A DNA stretch of 64,000 nucleotides from Edaphobacter aggregans (GCA_022736715.1 DZDJ01000011.1:16493-80492); one strand, 5' to 3'. Positions 45,297 through 55,214 are shown, counted from the stretch's first letter. The notes: generated by a model from the letters alone, not told the origin. Translations and numbers: made by a program.

Positions 45297-46181
45297 ATGA
45301 CGATGAAGCCGGAACGCCCGGAGCTGAGTTTGGATTACGTGGTTTTTGCAACAGATTTTTCCGGGCATTCCGAGGTGGCCGGGCAATATGCCGGTCTGTT
45401 CGCGCAATACAGCGGCGCACGGCTGGTGGCCATGCACTCGTTTATTCCACTGCGGCCCGCGATAACTGTAGAAATGGAAGGATTTACGAGCACTGAACAA
45501 CGCCATACAGCAGAAAAGAACCTGGAAGAAGTGGCTGCGCGGCTTGCTCCGGCAGAGACGCGCTGGCAAACGGTTCTGCTGGAAGGCGAACCGGCAGAGA
45601 TGGTCGCCCGCATTGAACAGTTGCCCGGCTCTTCGCTGCTGGTGATGGGGACGCAGGGAAAGGGGCGCATCCAGCATCACCTGATCGGTTCTACGGCAGA
45701 AGATCTGCTGCGCTCGGTAACGTGCCCGGTGATGACGGTCGGGCCGAATGTGCTGACTCCGGGGAAGACCCTGACTTTTCGAAATATTTTGTACGCTACG
45801 GACTTCTCGCCGGAGGCCATGCAGGCGGCGGTTTATGCGGTAACGTTGGCGCAGGCCTTTGGCGCGCATCTGCACATCCTGAACGTGCTGACACTGGATG
45901 AGGTGGGCTCAGTGGACGAGCTGCATGCCAAGCAGCGTGCTTTTCATCGGGAACTGAACAAGCTGGTGCCCGATGAGGCGCGTGCCTTTATGGAACCCAG
46001 CAGCTATGTGGAGCTGGGCGAAGTGCGCGAACGCATTCTGGAACACGCAAAGGCCCACCGGATCGACCTGATTGTGGTAGGCCCCCGCAGCATAGAAAAG
46101 GTGAGAATGCCCTTTGGTCGCGGGCTGACGTATCGCCTGATTGCGGAGGCAGAGTGCCCGGTGATGACACTCCGCCAATAG
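45297..46181 (+). CDS. Universal stress protein with two UspA domains
   Basis: A protein of about 294 aa with tandem UspA domains. The first domain has YVVFATDFSGHSEVA and the ATP-binding G-x2-G-x9-G-S motif (GTQGKGRIQHHLIGST). The second begins RNILYATDFSPEAMQAAVY; its nucleotide loop is degenerate (VGPRSIEKVRMPFGRGLT). So probably only the first half binds ATP. ATG 45297 has GAGG about 9 nt upstream; ATG 45303 and TTG 45282 are alternatives. Divergent from lon and convergent with clpX, in a proteostasis and stress neighbourhood. Confidence 0.88.
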   Translation: MTMKPERPELSLDYVVFATDFSGHSEVAGQYAGLFAQYSGARLVAMHSFIPLRPAITVEMEGFTSTEQRHTAEKNLEEVAARLAPAETRWQTVLLEGEPAEMVARIEQLPGSSLLVMGTQGKGRIQHHLIGSTAEDLLRSVTCPVMTVGPNVLTPGKTLTFRNILYATDFSPEAMQAAVYAVTLAQAFGAHLHILNVLTLDEVGSVDELHAKQRAFHRELNKLVPDEARAFMEPSSYVELGEVRERILEHAKAHRIDLIVVGPRSIEKVRMPFGRGLTYRLIAEAECPVMTLRQ

Positions 46182-46184
46182 CGC

Positions 46185-47462
46185 TTAGCCTGCTTTTTCC
46201 AGCAAGCAGTGCGAAAGGTCACGCTTCTGCACCATTTCTTCTGTAATCTCTAACTCTTTTATTTTCTTGTTACTTGGTAGGTGATACATCAAGTCCAGCA
46301 TTAACTCTTCCAGGATCATGCGCAGTCCGCGCGCGCCGACTTTGCGGTTCAGGGCCTCGCGGGCAACAGCGCGTGCCGCCTCGTCGCTGAAGTGCATGCG
46401 GACGCCCTCGAACTCGAAGAGCTTCTGGTACTGCTTCAGGATGGCATTGCGCGGCTTGGTGAGGATTTCGATTAAGGCGGCCTCGTCCAGCTCGTCCAGA
46501 ATGCCGATGACAGGCAGACGGCCCACAAATTCGGGAATCAGGCCGTACTTGATGAGGTCCTGTGGCTCGGTCTGGCGCAGCAGTTCGACATCGCGCTGAG
46601 CGCGGATCGGGGTGGCCTCCAGGGCATCGCTTTCCGCAACCGCCTTGAAGCCCAGGGCTTTTTTGCCGACGCGACGGCCCACGACACGCTCCAGCCCGAC
46701 GAAAGCACCACCGCAGATGAACAGGATGTTGGTGGTGTCCACCGGGGTGAACTCCTGGTGCGGATGCTTTCTGCCGCCTTGTGGCGGCACATTGGCAACG
46801 GTACCTTCCAGAATCTTGAGCAGCGCCTGCTGAACGCCTTCGCCGGAAACATCGCGGGTAATGGACGGGTTTTCGTCCTTGCGGCCGATCTTGTCGATTT
46901 CGTCGATGTAAATGATGCCGCTCTGGGCACGGGCAACGTCTCCGTCCGCCGCCTGCAGCAGCTTGAGGATGATGTTTTCCACATCTTCGCCAACATAGCC
47001 AGCTTCGGTGAGGGTAGTGGCGTCGACAATGGCGAAGGGTACATCCAGCATTTTGGCGAGGGTGTGAGCGAGCAGAGTTTTGCCGGAGCCGGTCGGCCCG
47101 ACCAGCAGGATATTGGACTTGGAAAGCTCCACATCATTGCCGCGGGTACGGTTCATCTGGATGCGCTTGTAGTGGTTGTATACGGCAACGGCAAGTTTCT
47201 TCTTGGTCTGGTCCTGGCCGATGACGTACTCATCCAGAAACGCCTTTACTTCCTGCGGCTTGGGTAGCTGGGGTGGAGCAGCCCCGGGCTGAGCTTCGCT
47301 GCGGTCGTCTTCCAGAATGGAGTTGCAGACAGCCACGCATTCGTCGCAAATGTAAGCGCGCGGATAATCTGACGGTGAGGAGATGAGTTTAGCGACTGAG
47401 TCCTGCGATTTATGGCAGAACGAGCAGCGGAGAGTTTCTTCAGATCCCCTAGGGGTTTTCAT
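46185..47462 (-). CDS. clpX: ATP-dependent Clp protease, ATPase subunit ClpX
   Basis: AAA+ unfoldase (425 aa). The N-terminal zinc-binding domain has Cys13, Cys16, Cys39 and Cys42 ([18 protein letters not shown]). Walker A is GPTGSGKT and Walker B is [10 protein letters not shown]. The ClpP-docking region appears as the usual loop between about 265 and 285, though its exact IGF-type motif is hard to fix by eye. It is third in the order tig-clpP-clpX and ends 3 bp from the convergent usp gene. Confidence 0.96.
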   Translation of the reverse strand: MKTPRGSEETLRCSFCHKSQDSVAKLISSPSDYPRAYICDECVAVCNSILEDDRSEAQPGAAPPQLPKPQEVKAFLDEYVIGQDQTKKKLAVAVYNHYKRIQMNRTRGNDVELSKSNILLVGPTGSGKTLLAHTLAKMLDVPFAIVDATTLTEAGYVGEDVENIILKLLQAADGDVARAQSGIIYIDEIDKIGRKDENPSITRDVSGEGVQQALLKILEGTVANVPPQGGRKHPHQEFTPVDTTNILFICGGAFVGLERVVGRRVGKKALGFKAVAESDALEATPIRAQRDVELLRQTEPQDLIKYGLIPEFVGRLPVIGILDELDEAALIEILTKPRNAILKQYQKLFEFEGVRMHFSDEAARAVAREALNRKVGARGLRMILEELMLDLMYHLPSNKKIKELEITEEMVQKRDLSHCLLEKAG

Positions 47463-47763
47463 TGCTACAGCTCCTTGGCCTTGCCGATCATACGGGAACC
47501 CTTTACTCAGAGTTTACACCCGGCAATGGAAATCAGTCTCGCCAGCAGCGGGGGACGCATTGCTGAACGGGACATGTCGCGGTCTTTCGGTTCGACAATG
47601 AGCGGGGATCAAGGAGGTGTCCCCTGAAAAGTGGAAGAGCCACTGGCATTGAGTACAAACACGGGGCTTTGGCCCTCTTATAGATTTAGCTCCCACAGGA
47701 TACCGGGAATTCCCGGCTCCTGTGGGTCGATCTTGCAGCCAAACCGGCCTCATTACTAACAAG
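47463..47763. other. clpP-clpX intergenic region with a long palindrome
   Basis: This 301-bp gap contains no gene. It holds CCCACAGGA (47692-47700), a CCGGGAATTCCCGG palindrome (47703-47716) and TCCTGTGGG (47718-47726), which together fold into one long hairpin. No T-run follows on the minus strand, so it is more likely an mRNA-processing, stability or attenuation element than a plain terminator. A shorter GGGGA/TCCCC hairpin lies at about 47605-47625. Confidence 0.6.
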
Positions 47764-48354
47764 CTAGGTACGTGGCTTGTCGATGATGTCATCAATGATG
47801 CCATATTCCTTGGCCTGGGGCGCGTTCATGATGAAATCGCGCTCCACGTCCCGTTCGATCCGTTCCAGCGTCTGGCCGGTGTTCTGGCTCATCAGCCGGT
47901 TGGTGATCTCACGGATGCGCAGAATCTCGCGTGCGTGGATGTCAATGTCAGTGGCCTGGCCGGAAAGCCCTCCCATGGAGGGCTGATGGATCAGGATGCG
48001 GGAGTTCGGCAGGGCGAAGCGTTTGCCCTTTTTGCCAGCCATGAGCAGGAAGGCTCCCATGCTGGCGGCCTGCCCGATGCAGAAGGTGACTACATCGTTC
48101 TTGATGTACTGCATGGTGTCATAAATGGCCAGTCCTGCGGTGGTGGAGCCGCCGGGCGAGTTGATGTACAGCTGGATGTCCTTCTCCGGGTCTTCACCGG
48201 AGAGAAAGAGCATCTGCGCGATGATGAGGTTGGCAATGTTGTCGTCAATCGGTGTGCCGAGAAAGATGATGTTGTCGCGCAGCAGACGGGAATAGATGTC
48301 GTAGGCGCGTTCGCCACGGCTCGTCTGCTCAATAACCATCGGTACCAATGCCAT
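47764..48354 (-). CDS. clpP: ATP-dependent Clp protease proteolytic subunit ClpP
   Basis: Tetradecameric serine peptidase (196 aa). The catalytic triad is visible: Ser98 in [11 protein letters not shown], His123 in LIHQPSMGG and Asp173 in ERDVERDF. The N-terminus ([19 protein letters not shown]) is standard. It lies between tig and clpX; the gap to clpX holds a large hairpin that may tune their ratio. Confidence 0.97.
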   Translation of the reverse strand: MALVPMVIEQTSRGERAYDIYSRLLRDNIIFLGTPIDDNIANLIIAQMLFLSGEDPEKDIQLYINSPGGSTTAGLAIYDTMQYIKNDVVTFCIGQAASMGAFLLMAGKKGKRFALPNSRILIHQPSMGGLSGQATDIDIHAREILRIREITNRLMSQNTGQTLERIERDVERDFIMNAPQAKEYGIIDDIIDKPRT

Positions 48355-48432
48355 GCTAGTTCCTTATCGCTCTGGCCACAGATTCTGTGCCGATGGCGCA
48401 GTTCCCGTGGCTTGCAGTGGTGGATGCGGACT

Positions 48433-49818
48433 TTACGAAGCGTGCTTCTCGTAAAGCAGATTGCCCGTTTTCTCGCGGCGCAGCTGTTCCCGAATTCTAT
48501 TAAGACCGCCTTCCTGCGTCAAACGGCTGCGCAGGGAGTCTATCGGCTCGCGGGTCTGCAGCGAGAGGAGCAACAGCTCGCGATCGACTTCGTCGTCGCT
48601 GATCTCGATATTTTCCGCTGTGGCAATCTTGTCCAGAATGAGCGAAGCCTTCACTTCATTCAGGGCCGAGTCGCGCTGGGCGGCGCGCAGGCGAGCAAAG
48701 TCGAGCTTGCGCATCTCCTCTGCCTGCATACCCTGGGCTGCCAGGGCGCGCAGACCGCGGTCCAGCCGCGCGTCCACCTGCTGCTGCACGAGCGATTCCG
48801 GAACCGGGAAGGCGAACCTGGCAACCAGATCGTCGACCAGCTTCTCCTTGGCCTGGCTCTCCAGCCGCTGTTTTTTGCTGCCGGCGGCATGCTCGCGGAG
48901 CTTGGCGGCAAAGTCGTCGTAGGACTCGTAATTGCCCATCTCCCTGGCAAACTCGTCATTCAGCTCCGGCATGATCTTTTTCTTGATGCCGGTGATGGTC
49001 ACGTCATACGTGACCGTCTTGCCGGCAAGACGCTTTTCGCCGAAATCGAGTGGATACTCCACCTCAAACTGCAGCTCCTGTCCTGCCCTGGAACCGCGGA
49101 GGGCGTCGTTGAAGGCGGGCAGGGTATTTTCGCCGCCAACCTCGATGGTGACATTGTCGCCAGCGATGGGCTGCTGTTCGGCAGCCTCCGCATCCTTAAA
49201 GCTGCCCTTGAAGTTAATCTCGGCCCAGTCTCCATCTACAAGAGCGCGATCTTCTGCGACCGGCTCCATGGTGGAGCGGGAATCGCGGACGTGGGCGATT
49301 TCTGTCTCAAACTCGGCATCGGTCAGCGTGGTGTCCGGCTTTTCGGCTGTTACGGTCTCGTAGCCGGTGATGTCGATCTCTGGCAGCACCTCAAATGCAG
49401 CCTTGAAGCGGAGTGCATCGCCTTCATTCAGGTGCAGATCGACGATCTGCGGCTGCGAAACGGGCGTGATGCCTTGTGCATCGAGCGTTTCGCGGAAACG
49501 CTGGGGTACAAGCTGCTCCAGCACTTCCTGGCGCAGTTCGGAGGCGAATTTGGAACGAATGAGCGATTCCGGCACTTTGCCGGCGCGGAAGCCCGGAATG
49601 CGGGCCTGTTTCTGGATGCGCTTCAGTACGCTGCGGAATGCTCTGGTGACATCTTCCGCCGGAGCCTCGACTTCAATTTCACGGGTACACTCGGGGTTCA
49701 GGGACGGGCCATGCGTATGGCCTTCGTGCGAGTGGTCATTACCAGCGTGGTCGTGTGCGGCTTCGGCATCGGGTTGCTGCGGGGTGGTCTCAATCGTCTC
49801 TGTCGTTGAATCAGTCAT
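48433..49818 (-). CDS. tig: Trigger factor with an unusual His-rich N-terminal extension
   Basis: Ribosome-associated chaperone and peptidyl-prolyl isomerase, 461 aa. The ribosome-binding signature GFRAGKVP sits in RIPGFRAGKVPESLI. The FKBP-type domain is at about 185-280 and the helical arms follow to the end. ATG 49818 starts the protein; the open frame upstream to 50049 has no support. Before the normal trigger-factor start lie about 40 extra residues with the stretch HDHAGNDHSHEGHTHG, which looks able to bind metal ions. First gene of tig-clpP-clpX. Confidence 0.93.
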   Translation of the reverse strand: MTDSTTETIETTPQQPDAEAAHDHAGNDHSHEGHTHGPSLNPECTREIEVEAPAEDVTRAFRSVLKRIQKQARIPGFRAGKVPESLIRSKFASELRQEVLEQLVPQRFRETLDAQGITPVSQPQIVDLHLNEGDALRFKAAFEVLPEIDITGYETVTAEKPDTTLTDAEFETEIAHVRDSRSTMEPVAEDRALVDGDWAEINFKGSFKDAEAAEQQPIAGDNVTIEVGGENTLPAFNDALRGSRAGQELQFEVEYPLDFGEKRLAGKTVTYDVTITGIKKKIMPELNDEFAREMGNYESYDDFAAKLREHAAGSKKQRLESQAKEKLVDDLVARFAFPVPESLVQQQVDARLDRGLRALAAQGMQAEEMRKLDFARLRAAQRDSALNEVKASLILDKIATAENIEISDDEVDRELLLLSLQTREPIDSLRSRLTQEGGLNRIREQLRREKTGNLLYEKHAS

Positions 49819-50059
49819 GGGTTCAGTCGGGGTCAAGAGTTTGCCTTCCAGATGGGGTCGCCAAGCGTCTGCCGGTTGTATCACGTCCTCAAAAAATCGG
49901 GCTACGTCCAGGCAGTCAGCTACCGCAGTGGATGCGGAGCCGGGCGTATCTGTATGTATGGTACGGGCCTTCTGGTGGAGGGTCAAACTGCGGAGGATGT
50001 GGATTTTCGCTGCCTGGCCCAGGGGGGCGCACTGACTGCGAAAATCCACGAGAAATCCG

Positions 50060-51340
50060 CTAAAGAGTGTTGTTGGGCGGAGCAGCGGGGATGAACAGCT
50101 CCAGACGGACTTTCCAGGTGACGGACTCCCCGGGATTGAGCGTGACCATGCCGGTGTCCTGGCCTTTCCACTCCTTGCCGAGGGGGTCGCCGTAGTTGAA
50201 CTGCGGCTCGATCGCGACGAATTTGCTGTCAGGAGGCGAGTAGACCTGGAATGCCTTAATCCGGGGGCTCAGTGCAGTCAGGCGCAATCCATAACCGGAG
50301 GCCGGGTCGCGCAGCTCTGCGCTGGGACCAAGATCGAAGATGTTGGCGTGGAGATCCGCAAAGCTGTCATCAAGGTAGGTTTTGCCCAGCGGCGCTCCCT
50401 CACGGCGGGTGAAGTCGTAGGGGGTTCCGGTGACGGAGAGCATCTTGCCGGTGGGGAAGACGTTCTGATAGTTGTCTATTTCAGCGCGTCTGGAGGGTGG
50501 CAGGCGCAGCGTGGCCTGGGGGCGGTCGCCACTGGGGATGGCGAAGTATGGGTGCCAGCCGATGGACATGGGCTCTGGTTCTTTGCCGACGTTGGTGGCG
50601 GTGACGATCGCATCAATTGCCTGGCCGGTGAGCACGATGGAGATGGCAAGGTCGGTCTGTGAAAGCCAATGCCCGCCAAAGTCTCCTGCGTGGTAAAGCG
50701 CTTTGACGGCTTCACCATCGGCCAGGGGGCTGGTTTGCACTGTGTTCATGCGGGCCTGCAGGATCAGTCCATGCATCGCAACGGCCTCTTTGCCCGGCGT
50801 ATGTGCGTTGAGATTGGCCGGGAGGGAAAGGGTGTGGCCATGCCAGTCCGCCAGCACAGTATTGCCGTCGGCGGAGACCTTGCCGCGGATGCGGCCCGGG
50901 TAAGGAACCAGGAATGCGCCGCCAAAGAGGAAGCTCTGGCTGCCATTGGCATCGTTGCCGGTGCCGGTCATCCGGCGGGAGGCTTCTTCGAGTGTTGGCG
51001 ACGCAAGCAGCCTGGTAACGCCGAGGCCAGGGATGTAGGCTTCAATCTGAAACAGGTTCATGCCGCGGCCGGGAAGGATGGTGGCGGACAGGAACTCCGG
51101 CAGGTTGCCGTCGCCGGTCTGAAGGCGGTTGAGAACAACCGGTGCTTGACCACCAATCAACATGGGAGCAGGCTCCTTGGGGGCGGTAGATGCTTCTGGT
51201 GAGTGTGATTTGCAGCCCAGACTCAGCAGAAGAACCAGAGTACAAAGTAAGCTGGCTGCGACACAACTGCAGGGACCGGAAGGGAATGTGCCGACATTCG
51301 TGCGGCGGGCGCAAAGAGGGAAGGAATTTTGTGGATTCAA
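50060..51340 (-). CDS. Aldose 1-epimerase-like (galactose mutarotase-like) lipoprotein
   Basis: A secreted protein of about 425 aa with a supersandwich mutarotase fold: GGAFLVPYPGRIRG with the substrate Arg, a His in AMHGL, GWHPYFAIPSGD with the catalytic-type His, and a Glu near the end in FVAIEPQFNYGDP. The N-terminus is hydrophobic with lipobox LSLGC, so it is probably a lipoprotein. The start is uncertain: TTG 51340 has GGGGA at good spacing, and a GTG at 51430 would add 30 residues. It is divergent from a uracil-DNA glycosylase gene. Secretion suggests use on extracellular sugars. Confidence 0.8.
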   Translation of the reverse strand: MNPQNSFPLCARRTNVGTFPSGPCSCVAASLLCTLVLLLSLGCKSHSPEASTAPKEPAPMLIGGQAPVVLNRLQTGDGNLPEFLSATILPGRGMNLFQIEAYIPGLGVTRLLASPTLEEASRRMTGTGNDANGSQSFLFGGAFLVPYPGRIRGKVSADGNTVLADWHGHTLSLPANLNAHTPGKEAVAMHGLILQARMNTVQTSPLADGEAVKALYHAGDFGGHWLSQTDLAISIVLTGQAIDAIVTATNVGKEPEPMSIGWHPYFAIPSGDRPQATLRLPPSRRAEIDNYQNVFPTGKMLSVTGTPYDFTRREGAPLGKTYLDDSFADLHANIFDLGPSAELRDPASGYGLRLTALSPRIKAFQVYSPPDSKFVAIEPQFNYGDPLGKEWKGQDTGMVTLNPGESVTWKVRLELFIPAAPPNNTL

Positions 51341-51475
51341 GAGAGTTGTCCCCAGTGCAAAAAATATGAAGTCTACGTTTCTGGCGTTGAAAAATGCAGA
51401 AAATAGCTGTGAGATGCTGTTGTAATGCACGGTACAGCGTCATTTTACCCCCATGTCGTGCCGGATGGACAGTAC

Positions 51476-52225
51476 ATGCGAAGAACAGCCGGAAGAGAAG
51501 CAGGGAAGCCGGTACAGAAGAAAAAGCAAAGTGCGCTGGAGGCGCTGCAGAAGCGCATTGCGGCTTGCAACCAGTGCGTGCGCCTGCGCGAGTATTGCGC
51601 TGAGATTGGCCGTGTGAAGCGGAGGGCATATAGCGACTGGGAGTACTGGGCCAGGCCTGTGCCGTCGTTTGGTGATCCGCGCGCGCGCGTGCTGATTCTG
51701 GGGCTGGCGCCGGGAGCGCACGGCTCCAACCGCACGGGCAGGCCGTTTACGGGGGATGGATCGGGGGATTTTTTGTGGCCGGTGTTGTACGAAGCGGGCT
51801 TTGCGTCGCAGGCGGAGTCACATTCGCGCGACGATGGCATGAAGATGACTGGCGCGTGGATCACTTCCGTTGGGCGATGTGCGCCGCCGAAGAACAAGCC
51901 TTTGCCGGAAGAGTTGCGGAACTGCGCGCCGTTTCTGGATGAAGAGCTGCATGCGCTGCGGCAACTGCGGGTGGTGGTCTGCCTGGGGAAGATTGCATTT
52001 GACGGGTATTTGGCGCACCTGACGCGCACCGGAGTCCTCGAAAGCCGCCGGGGGTATGACTTTGCGCATGCGGCGGAATACAGGCTGCCGCATGGGATGC
52101 ACCTGCTGGCCAGCTACCACCCTTCACTGCAGAATACGAACACTGGCAAGCTGACGCGGGCAATGTTTATGAGGATTTTTGACCGGGCACGTTTGCTGGC
52201 GGGGATTCCGCAACAGCGTGCATAG
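51476..52225 (+). CDS. Uracil-DNA glycosylase, family 5 (UdgB-like)
   Basis: A DNA repair glycosylase of about 249 aa. Motif A is LGLAPGAHGSNRTGRPFTGD (family 5 lacks the catalytic Asp of other UDGs) and motif C is SYHPSLQNTNTGKLT. The 4Fe-4S cysteines include the pair in ACNQCVRLREYC. The residues WARPVPSFGDP are typical of the UdgB group. ATG 51476 gives a normal N-terminus; ATG 51425 is in frame and would add 17 residues. It removes uracil and related damaged bases from DNA. Confidence 0.9.
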   Translation: MRRTAGREAGKPVQKKKQSALEALQKRIAACNQCVRLREYCAEIGRVKRRAYSDWEYWARPVPSFGDPRARVLILGLAPGAHGSNRTGRPFTGDGSGDFLWPVLYEAGFASQAESHSRDDGMKMTGAWITSVGRCAPPKNKPLPEELRNCAPFLDEELHALRQLRVVVCLGKIAFDGYLAHLTRTGVLESRRGYDFAHAAEYRLPHGMHLLASYHPSLQNTNTGKLTRAMFMRIFDRARLLAGIPQQRA

Positions 52226-52307
52226 CCAACCGGATGGGCGCATACTGAATCTGAGCTGAAAGGAAGCCTGTGAAACGGGAAGCAGGAACAGCAGAGGAGG
52301 AGCCGCA

Positions 52308-52592
52308 ATGAACGCAGCGAAGGTCTGGATTGCTTTTGGAGTTGGAGTGGTGGCGGGAGCAACGGTGGCACTGCTGTATGCGCCGCAGTCTGGCGAGCGC
52401 ACCCGCCGGCAGTTGCGTCGCACGCTGGAGGATGCGGGCGATTCTCTGGATGATGCCCGCGATTTTCTGCGCGACAAGACGGGGCGCCTTGGGGACCAGG
52501 CGGAGCGCGTGCTGCGCAAAACACGCGGCCAGGTGGAAGATGCGGTGGAACGCGCAAGCGGGGCCGTGAAAACGGTGACGGACCACTTCTAA
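52308..52592 (+). CDS. YtxH-domain small membrane protein
   Basis: A protein of 94 aa with one N-terminal membrane helix ending in the YtxH signature (GVVAGATVALLYAPQSGERTR) and a long charged helix rich in Arg, Asp and Glu. GAGGAGGAGCC before ATG 52308 gives a strong start. Family members are linked to general stress and envelope stress in Firmicutes; a role here is not known. It stands alone between the UDG gene and a regulator. Confidence 0.85.
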   Translation: MNAAKVWIAFGVGVVAGATVALLYAPQSGERTRRQLRRTLEDAGDSLDDARDFLRDKTGRLGDQAERVLRKTRGQVEDAVERASGAVKTVTDHF

Positions 52593-52749
52593 GGCAAAAG
52601 CAGAATTACTGTGAGGTGCACGCTTCTTGAAGGGAGTGCCCGGCCGCCGCCCCCTGTTGGTCGCGTCGGCCAAAGGCCTTCGGCTTTCTCTTACACTCTC
52701 TCTGCTTTTGCTCGAAACCGCGGATCTGCGGGGACTGCTCCGGCGGCAT

Positions 52750-53193
52750 TTACATGCTGGAGCAGATTTCCTCGACCTGTTGGATGGCCTGCAGTGCCGC
52801 CTTCAGATTGGCAGTGCCAAGCTTCTTTTCAAACTGCTTCTGCATATGGTCAAGGGTACGGATGGCCTCGAGCGCGCAGCGCCTGCCCTGCGGGCGAAGC
52901 TGCAACAACATGCCCCGTGCGTCTTCAGGATCGATGCGCCGGCGTACCAGCGACTTTGCCTCCAGCGAAGAGAGGCAATGGCTGATGTTGCCGCGGGTGG
53001 TGGAGAATGTGACTGCCAACTGCGATGGCCTGGCTGCGCTGGGCTCTTCAAAAAAGATGGCGATCAGCGCCAGTGCCTCCAGAAATGTGATGCCTTCTGT
53101 CTGGAGAATGCGCGCCAGGTGGGCGTCCAGCTTGCGCGCGGCGCGGCTGACCTCAAAGAGTGGGCTTTGCTGTAGAAATGTTTCGATGCGCAT
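52750..53193 (-). CDS. MarR-family transcriptional regulator
   Basis: Winged-helix regulator of 147 aa. The recognition region reads PSQLAVTFSTTRGNISHCLS and the wing is LVRRRIDPEDARGMLLQLRPQGRR, both standard for MarR. It is divergent from a TonB-receptor gene with about 120 bp between the starts, so that receptor is its likely target. The gap contains TAGTTGAACAAGTAAACTA, an imperfect inverted repeat that may be its operator. The ligand is unknown. Confidence 0.9.
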   Translation of the reverse strand: MRIETFLQQSPLFEVSRAARKLDAHLARILQTEGITFLEALALIAIFFEEPSAARPSQLAVTFSTTRGNISHCLSSLEAKSLVRRRIDPEDARGMLLQLRPQGRRCALEAIRTLDHMQKQFEKKLGTANLKAALQAIQQVEEICSSM

Positions 53194-53315
53194 GGTTCTG
53201 TCCCTAATAGTTGAACAAGTAAACTATATACCACAATGCTAAATTGCCGTTGCCTCGCGTGCGAATGCCGTGGATGATAAGCACCAGATTCGCAGCAAGT
53301 GAAAGAGGTTGGGCT

Positions 53316-55142
53316 TTGAGCAGGATTCTGAAGAGTGTAGTGTGTTGTGCCGTGTTGGTTGGTGGCGTACAGGCACAGCAATCGCAGCAGCAGAAAAAAT
53401 CGGCGACCAGCGCGGTGAAGCCGGTCAGCGAGACGGTGGTGGTGGTGGGCAGCCCGGAGCCGGTCAGCGAAGGGCAGAATGCCCGCTCGGTGGTGGTGCT
53501 GGATACGCAGGAGCATCCGCTGGCATTCCAGACGCTGGAAGATTACCTGCGGACGGACGCTTCTGTGGACATTCAGCAGCGGGGCGCAGGGGGTGTGCAG
53601 TCCGATATTTCCATTCGCGGAGCTTCCTTTGAACAGACGCTGGTGCTGGTGAATGGCCTGCGCATGAATGATGTGGAGACGTCGCACTTCAACCTGGACA
53701 TGCCGGTGCCGTTGCAGGCGATTCACAGCATCGACGTGCTGCACGGCGCAGGGTCGACACTGTATGGATCGGATGCCATTGGTGGAGTGGTGGACTTTAC
53801 GACAGCGAAGCCAGTGGCGCCTGTGTTGCAATTGCGGGCTGGTGCGGGCAGCTTTGGAGAAAATCAGCAGGCCTTTCTGGGGTCGATGCTGGGGCGGAAG
53901 TGGAGCGGAACAGTTGCGGGCGGGCGAGATTTTTCGACCGGGTTTATGCCGGACAGGGACTATCGCAGTGAGGAGGCCAGCTCTGAAACATGGCTGCAGA
54001 GTGCGCTGGGGAAAACGGACCTGCTATTTGCCGGAAGCGACCGTCCATTTGGGGCAAACCAGTTTTATGGCAATTACAACTCGTGGGAGCGCACCAAGGG
54101 GTGGTTTGCGTCGATACGGCAGCAGTTGGGCAGCAAGACGGAAGCAGCGGTCGCGTACCGGCGGCATTCGGACATCTTTGTGCTTTTCCGGAATGATCCG
54201 GCAGCGTACAAGAACCAGCATATTGATGAAAGCTGGCAAGGGGCGGTGAGGCGTAAGGACCAGATATTCAACCGGGCAAAGCTGTTTTATGGGCTGGAGG
54301 AAAATACTGATGCGATTCAGAGCACCAGCCTGGGCGATCATGGCCGCAACCAGGGCGCTGGCTACGTCGATCTGGATATGAGCCCAACGCAGCGGACAAC
54401 GTTGTCGGCAGGGTTGCGCGAAGAGGTGTTCAGCGGAGGCAGATCGGTGCTGAGCCCAACGGTTGCAGGAAGCATCTGGGTGCATCCTGCGGTGAAGCTG
54501 CGCGCTTCGGCTGGATATGGGTTTCGTCTGCCGACGTACATTGATCTTTACTACAGTGATCCTTCGACGATTGGCAATCCAAACCTGAAGCCGGAGTCGG
54601 CGTGGAACTATGACGGCGGAGTGGACTGGTATCCGGGGGCGCGGACGGCGGCTTCGCTGACGGTCTTCTATTCGCACCAGCAGAATGCGATTGATTATGT
54701 ACGCGCCTCTACAAGTGAGCCGTGGCATGCGGCGAACCTGGTGGGACTGCGCTTTACCGGCGTGGAAAGTTCGCTGCAATGGCAGCCGGTTGCCGGGCAG
54801 CAGGTAAGGCTGGCGTGGACGATGCTTTCTGGAGCGCAGGACGCTTTGCACGGGTTGCTTTCGGAATATGTCTTCAACTACCCGACGAACAATGCCAGCT
54901 TTTCCTGGACATCCTCTCTGCCGCGTGGGCTGCTGATGCGGACGCGCGTGGGCGTGACGCAGCGATACAAGCAGGAAGCGTATCCGGTGTGGGATGTTGC
55001 TCTGTTGCGTGGAGTGGGCCATGTGCAGCCTTTTTTGCAGATGATGAATTTGAGCAACACCGGGTATCAGGAGATTGAGGGCGTGGCCATGCCGGGAAGA
55101 AGTTTTACCGGTGGCGTACAGTTTGTTTTTGGCGGGCACTGA
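53316..55142 (+). CDS. TonB-dependent outer-membrane receptor (BtuB/FepA-like)
   Basis: Outer-membrane transporter of about 608 aa. The signal peptide begins MSRILKSVV and ends VQAQ. The plug domain shows the TonB-box-like SETVVVVG, DVLHGAGSTLYGSDAIGGVV and SIRGASFEQTLVLVNGLR, and the barrel has the usual NPNLKPE and aromatic-rich end. It lacks the carboxypeptidase-like domain of the first receptor. The TTG at 53316, with AGAGG upstream, is favoured because the signal peptide begins there; the frame extends to 53244. Divergent from the MarR gene. Confidence 0.88.
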   Translation: MSRILKSVVCCAVLVGGVQAQQSQQQKKSATSAVKPVSETVVVVGSPEPVSEGQNARSVVVLDTQEHPLAFQTLEDYLRTDASVDIQQRGAGGVQSDISIRGASFEQTLVLVNGLRMNDVETSHFNLDMPVPLQAIHSIDVLHGAGSTLYGSDAIGGVVDFTTAKPVAPVLQLRAGAGSFGENQQAFLGSMLGRKWSGTVAGGRDFSTGFMPDRDYRSEEASSETWLQSALGKTDLLFAGSDRPFGANQFYGNYNSWERTKGWFASIRQQLGSKTEAAVAYRRHSDIFVLFRNDPAAYKNQHIDESWQGAVRRKDQIFNRAKLFYGLEENTDAIQSTSLGDHGRNQGAGYVDLDMSPTQRTTLSAGLREEVFSGGRSVLSPTVAGSIWVHPAVKLRASAGYGFRLPTYIDLYYSDPSTIGNPNLKPESAWNYDGGVDWYPGARTAASLTVFYSHQQNAIDYVRASTSEPWHAANLVGLRFTGVESSLQWQPVAGQQVRLAWTMLSGAQDALHGLLSEYVFNYPTNNASFSWTSSLPRGLLMRTRVGVTQRYKQEAYPVWDVALLRGVGHVQPFLQMMNLSNTGYQEIEGVAMPGRSFTGGVQFVFGGH

Positions 55143-55214
55143 GTGCGCTGCAGATCGCGAGCGTGCGCATGAGACTGCTCTGGACAAGCGCCATACACTG
55201 GCCACCATTCCGGG

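Noticed and set aside
47722-49809. 695-codon open frame on the plus strand
   Set aside because: Antisense to clpP and tig. No domain is recognised and the composition is that of a shadow frame.
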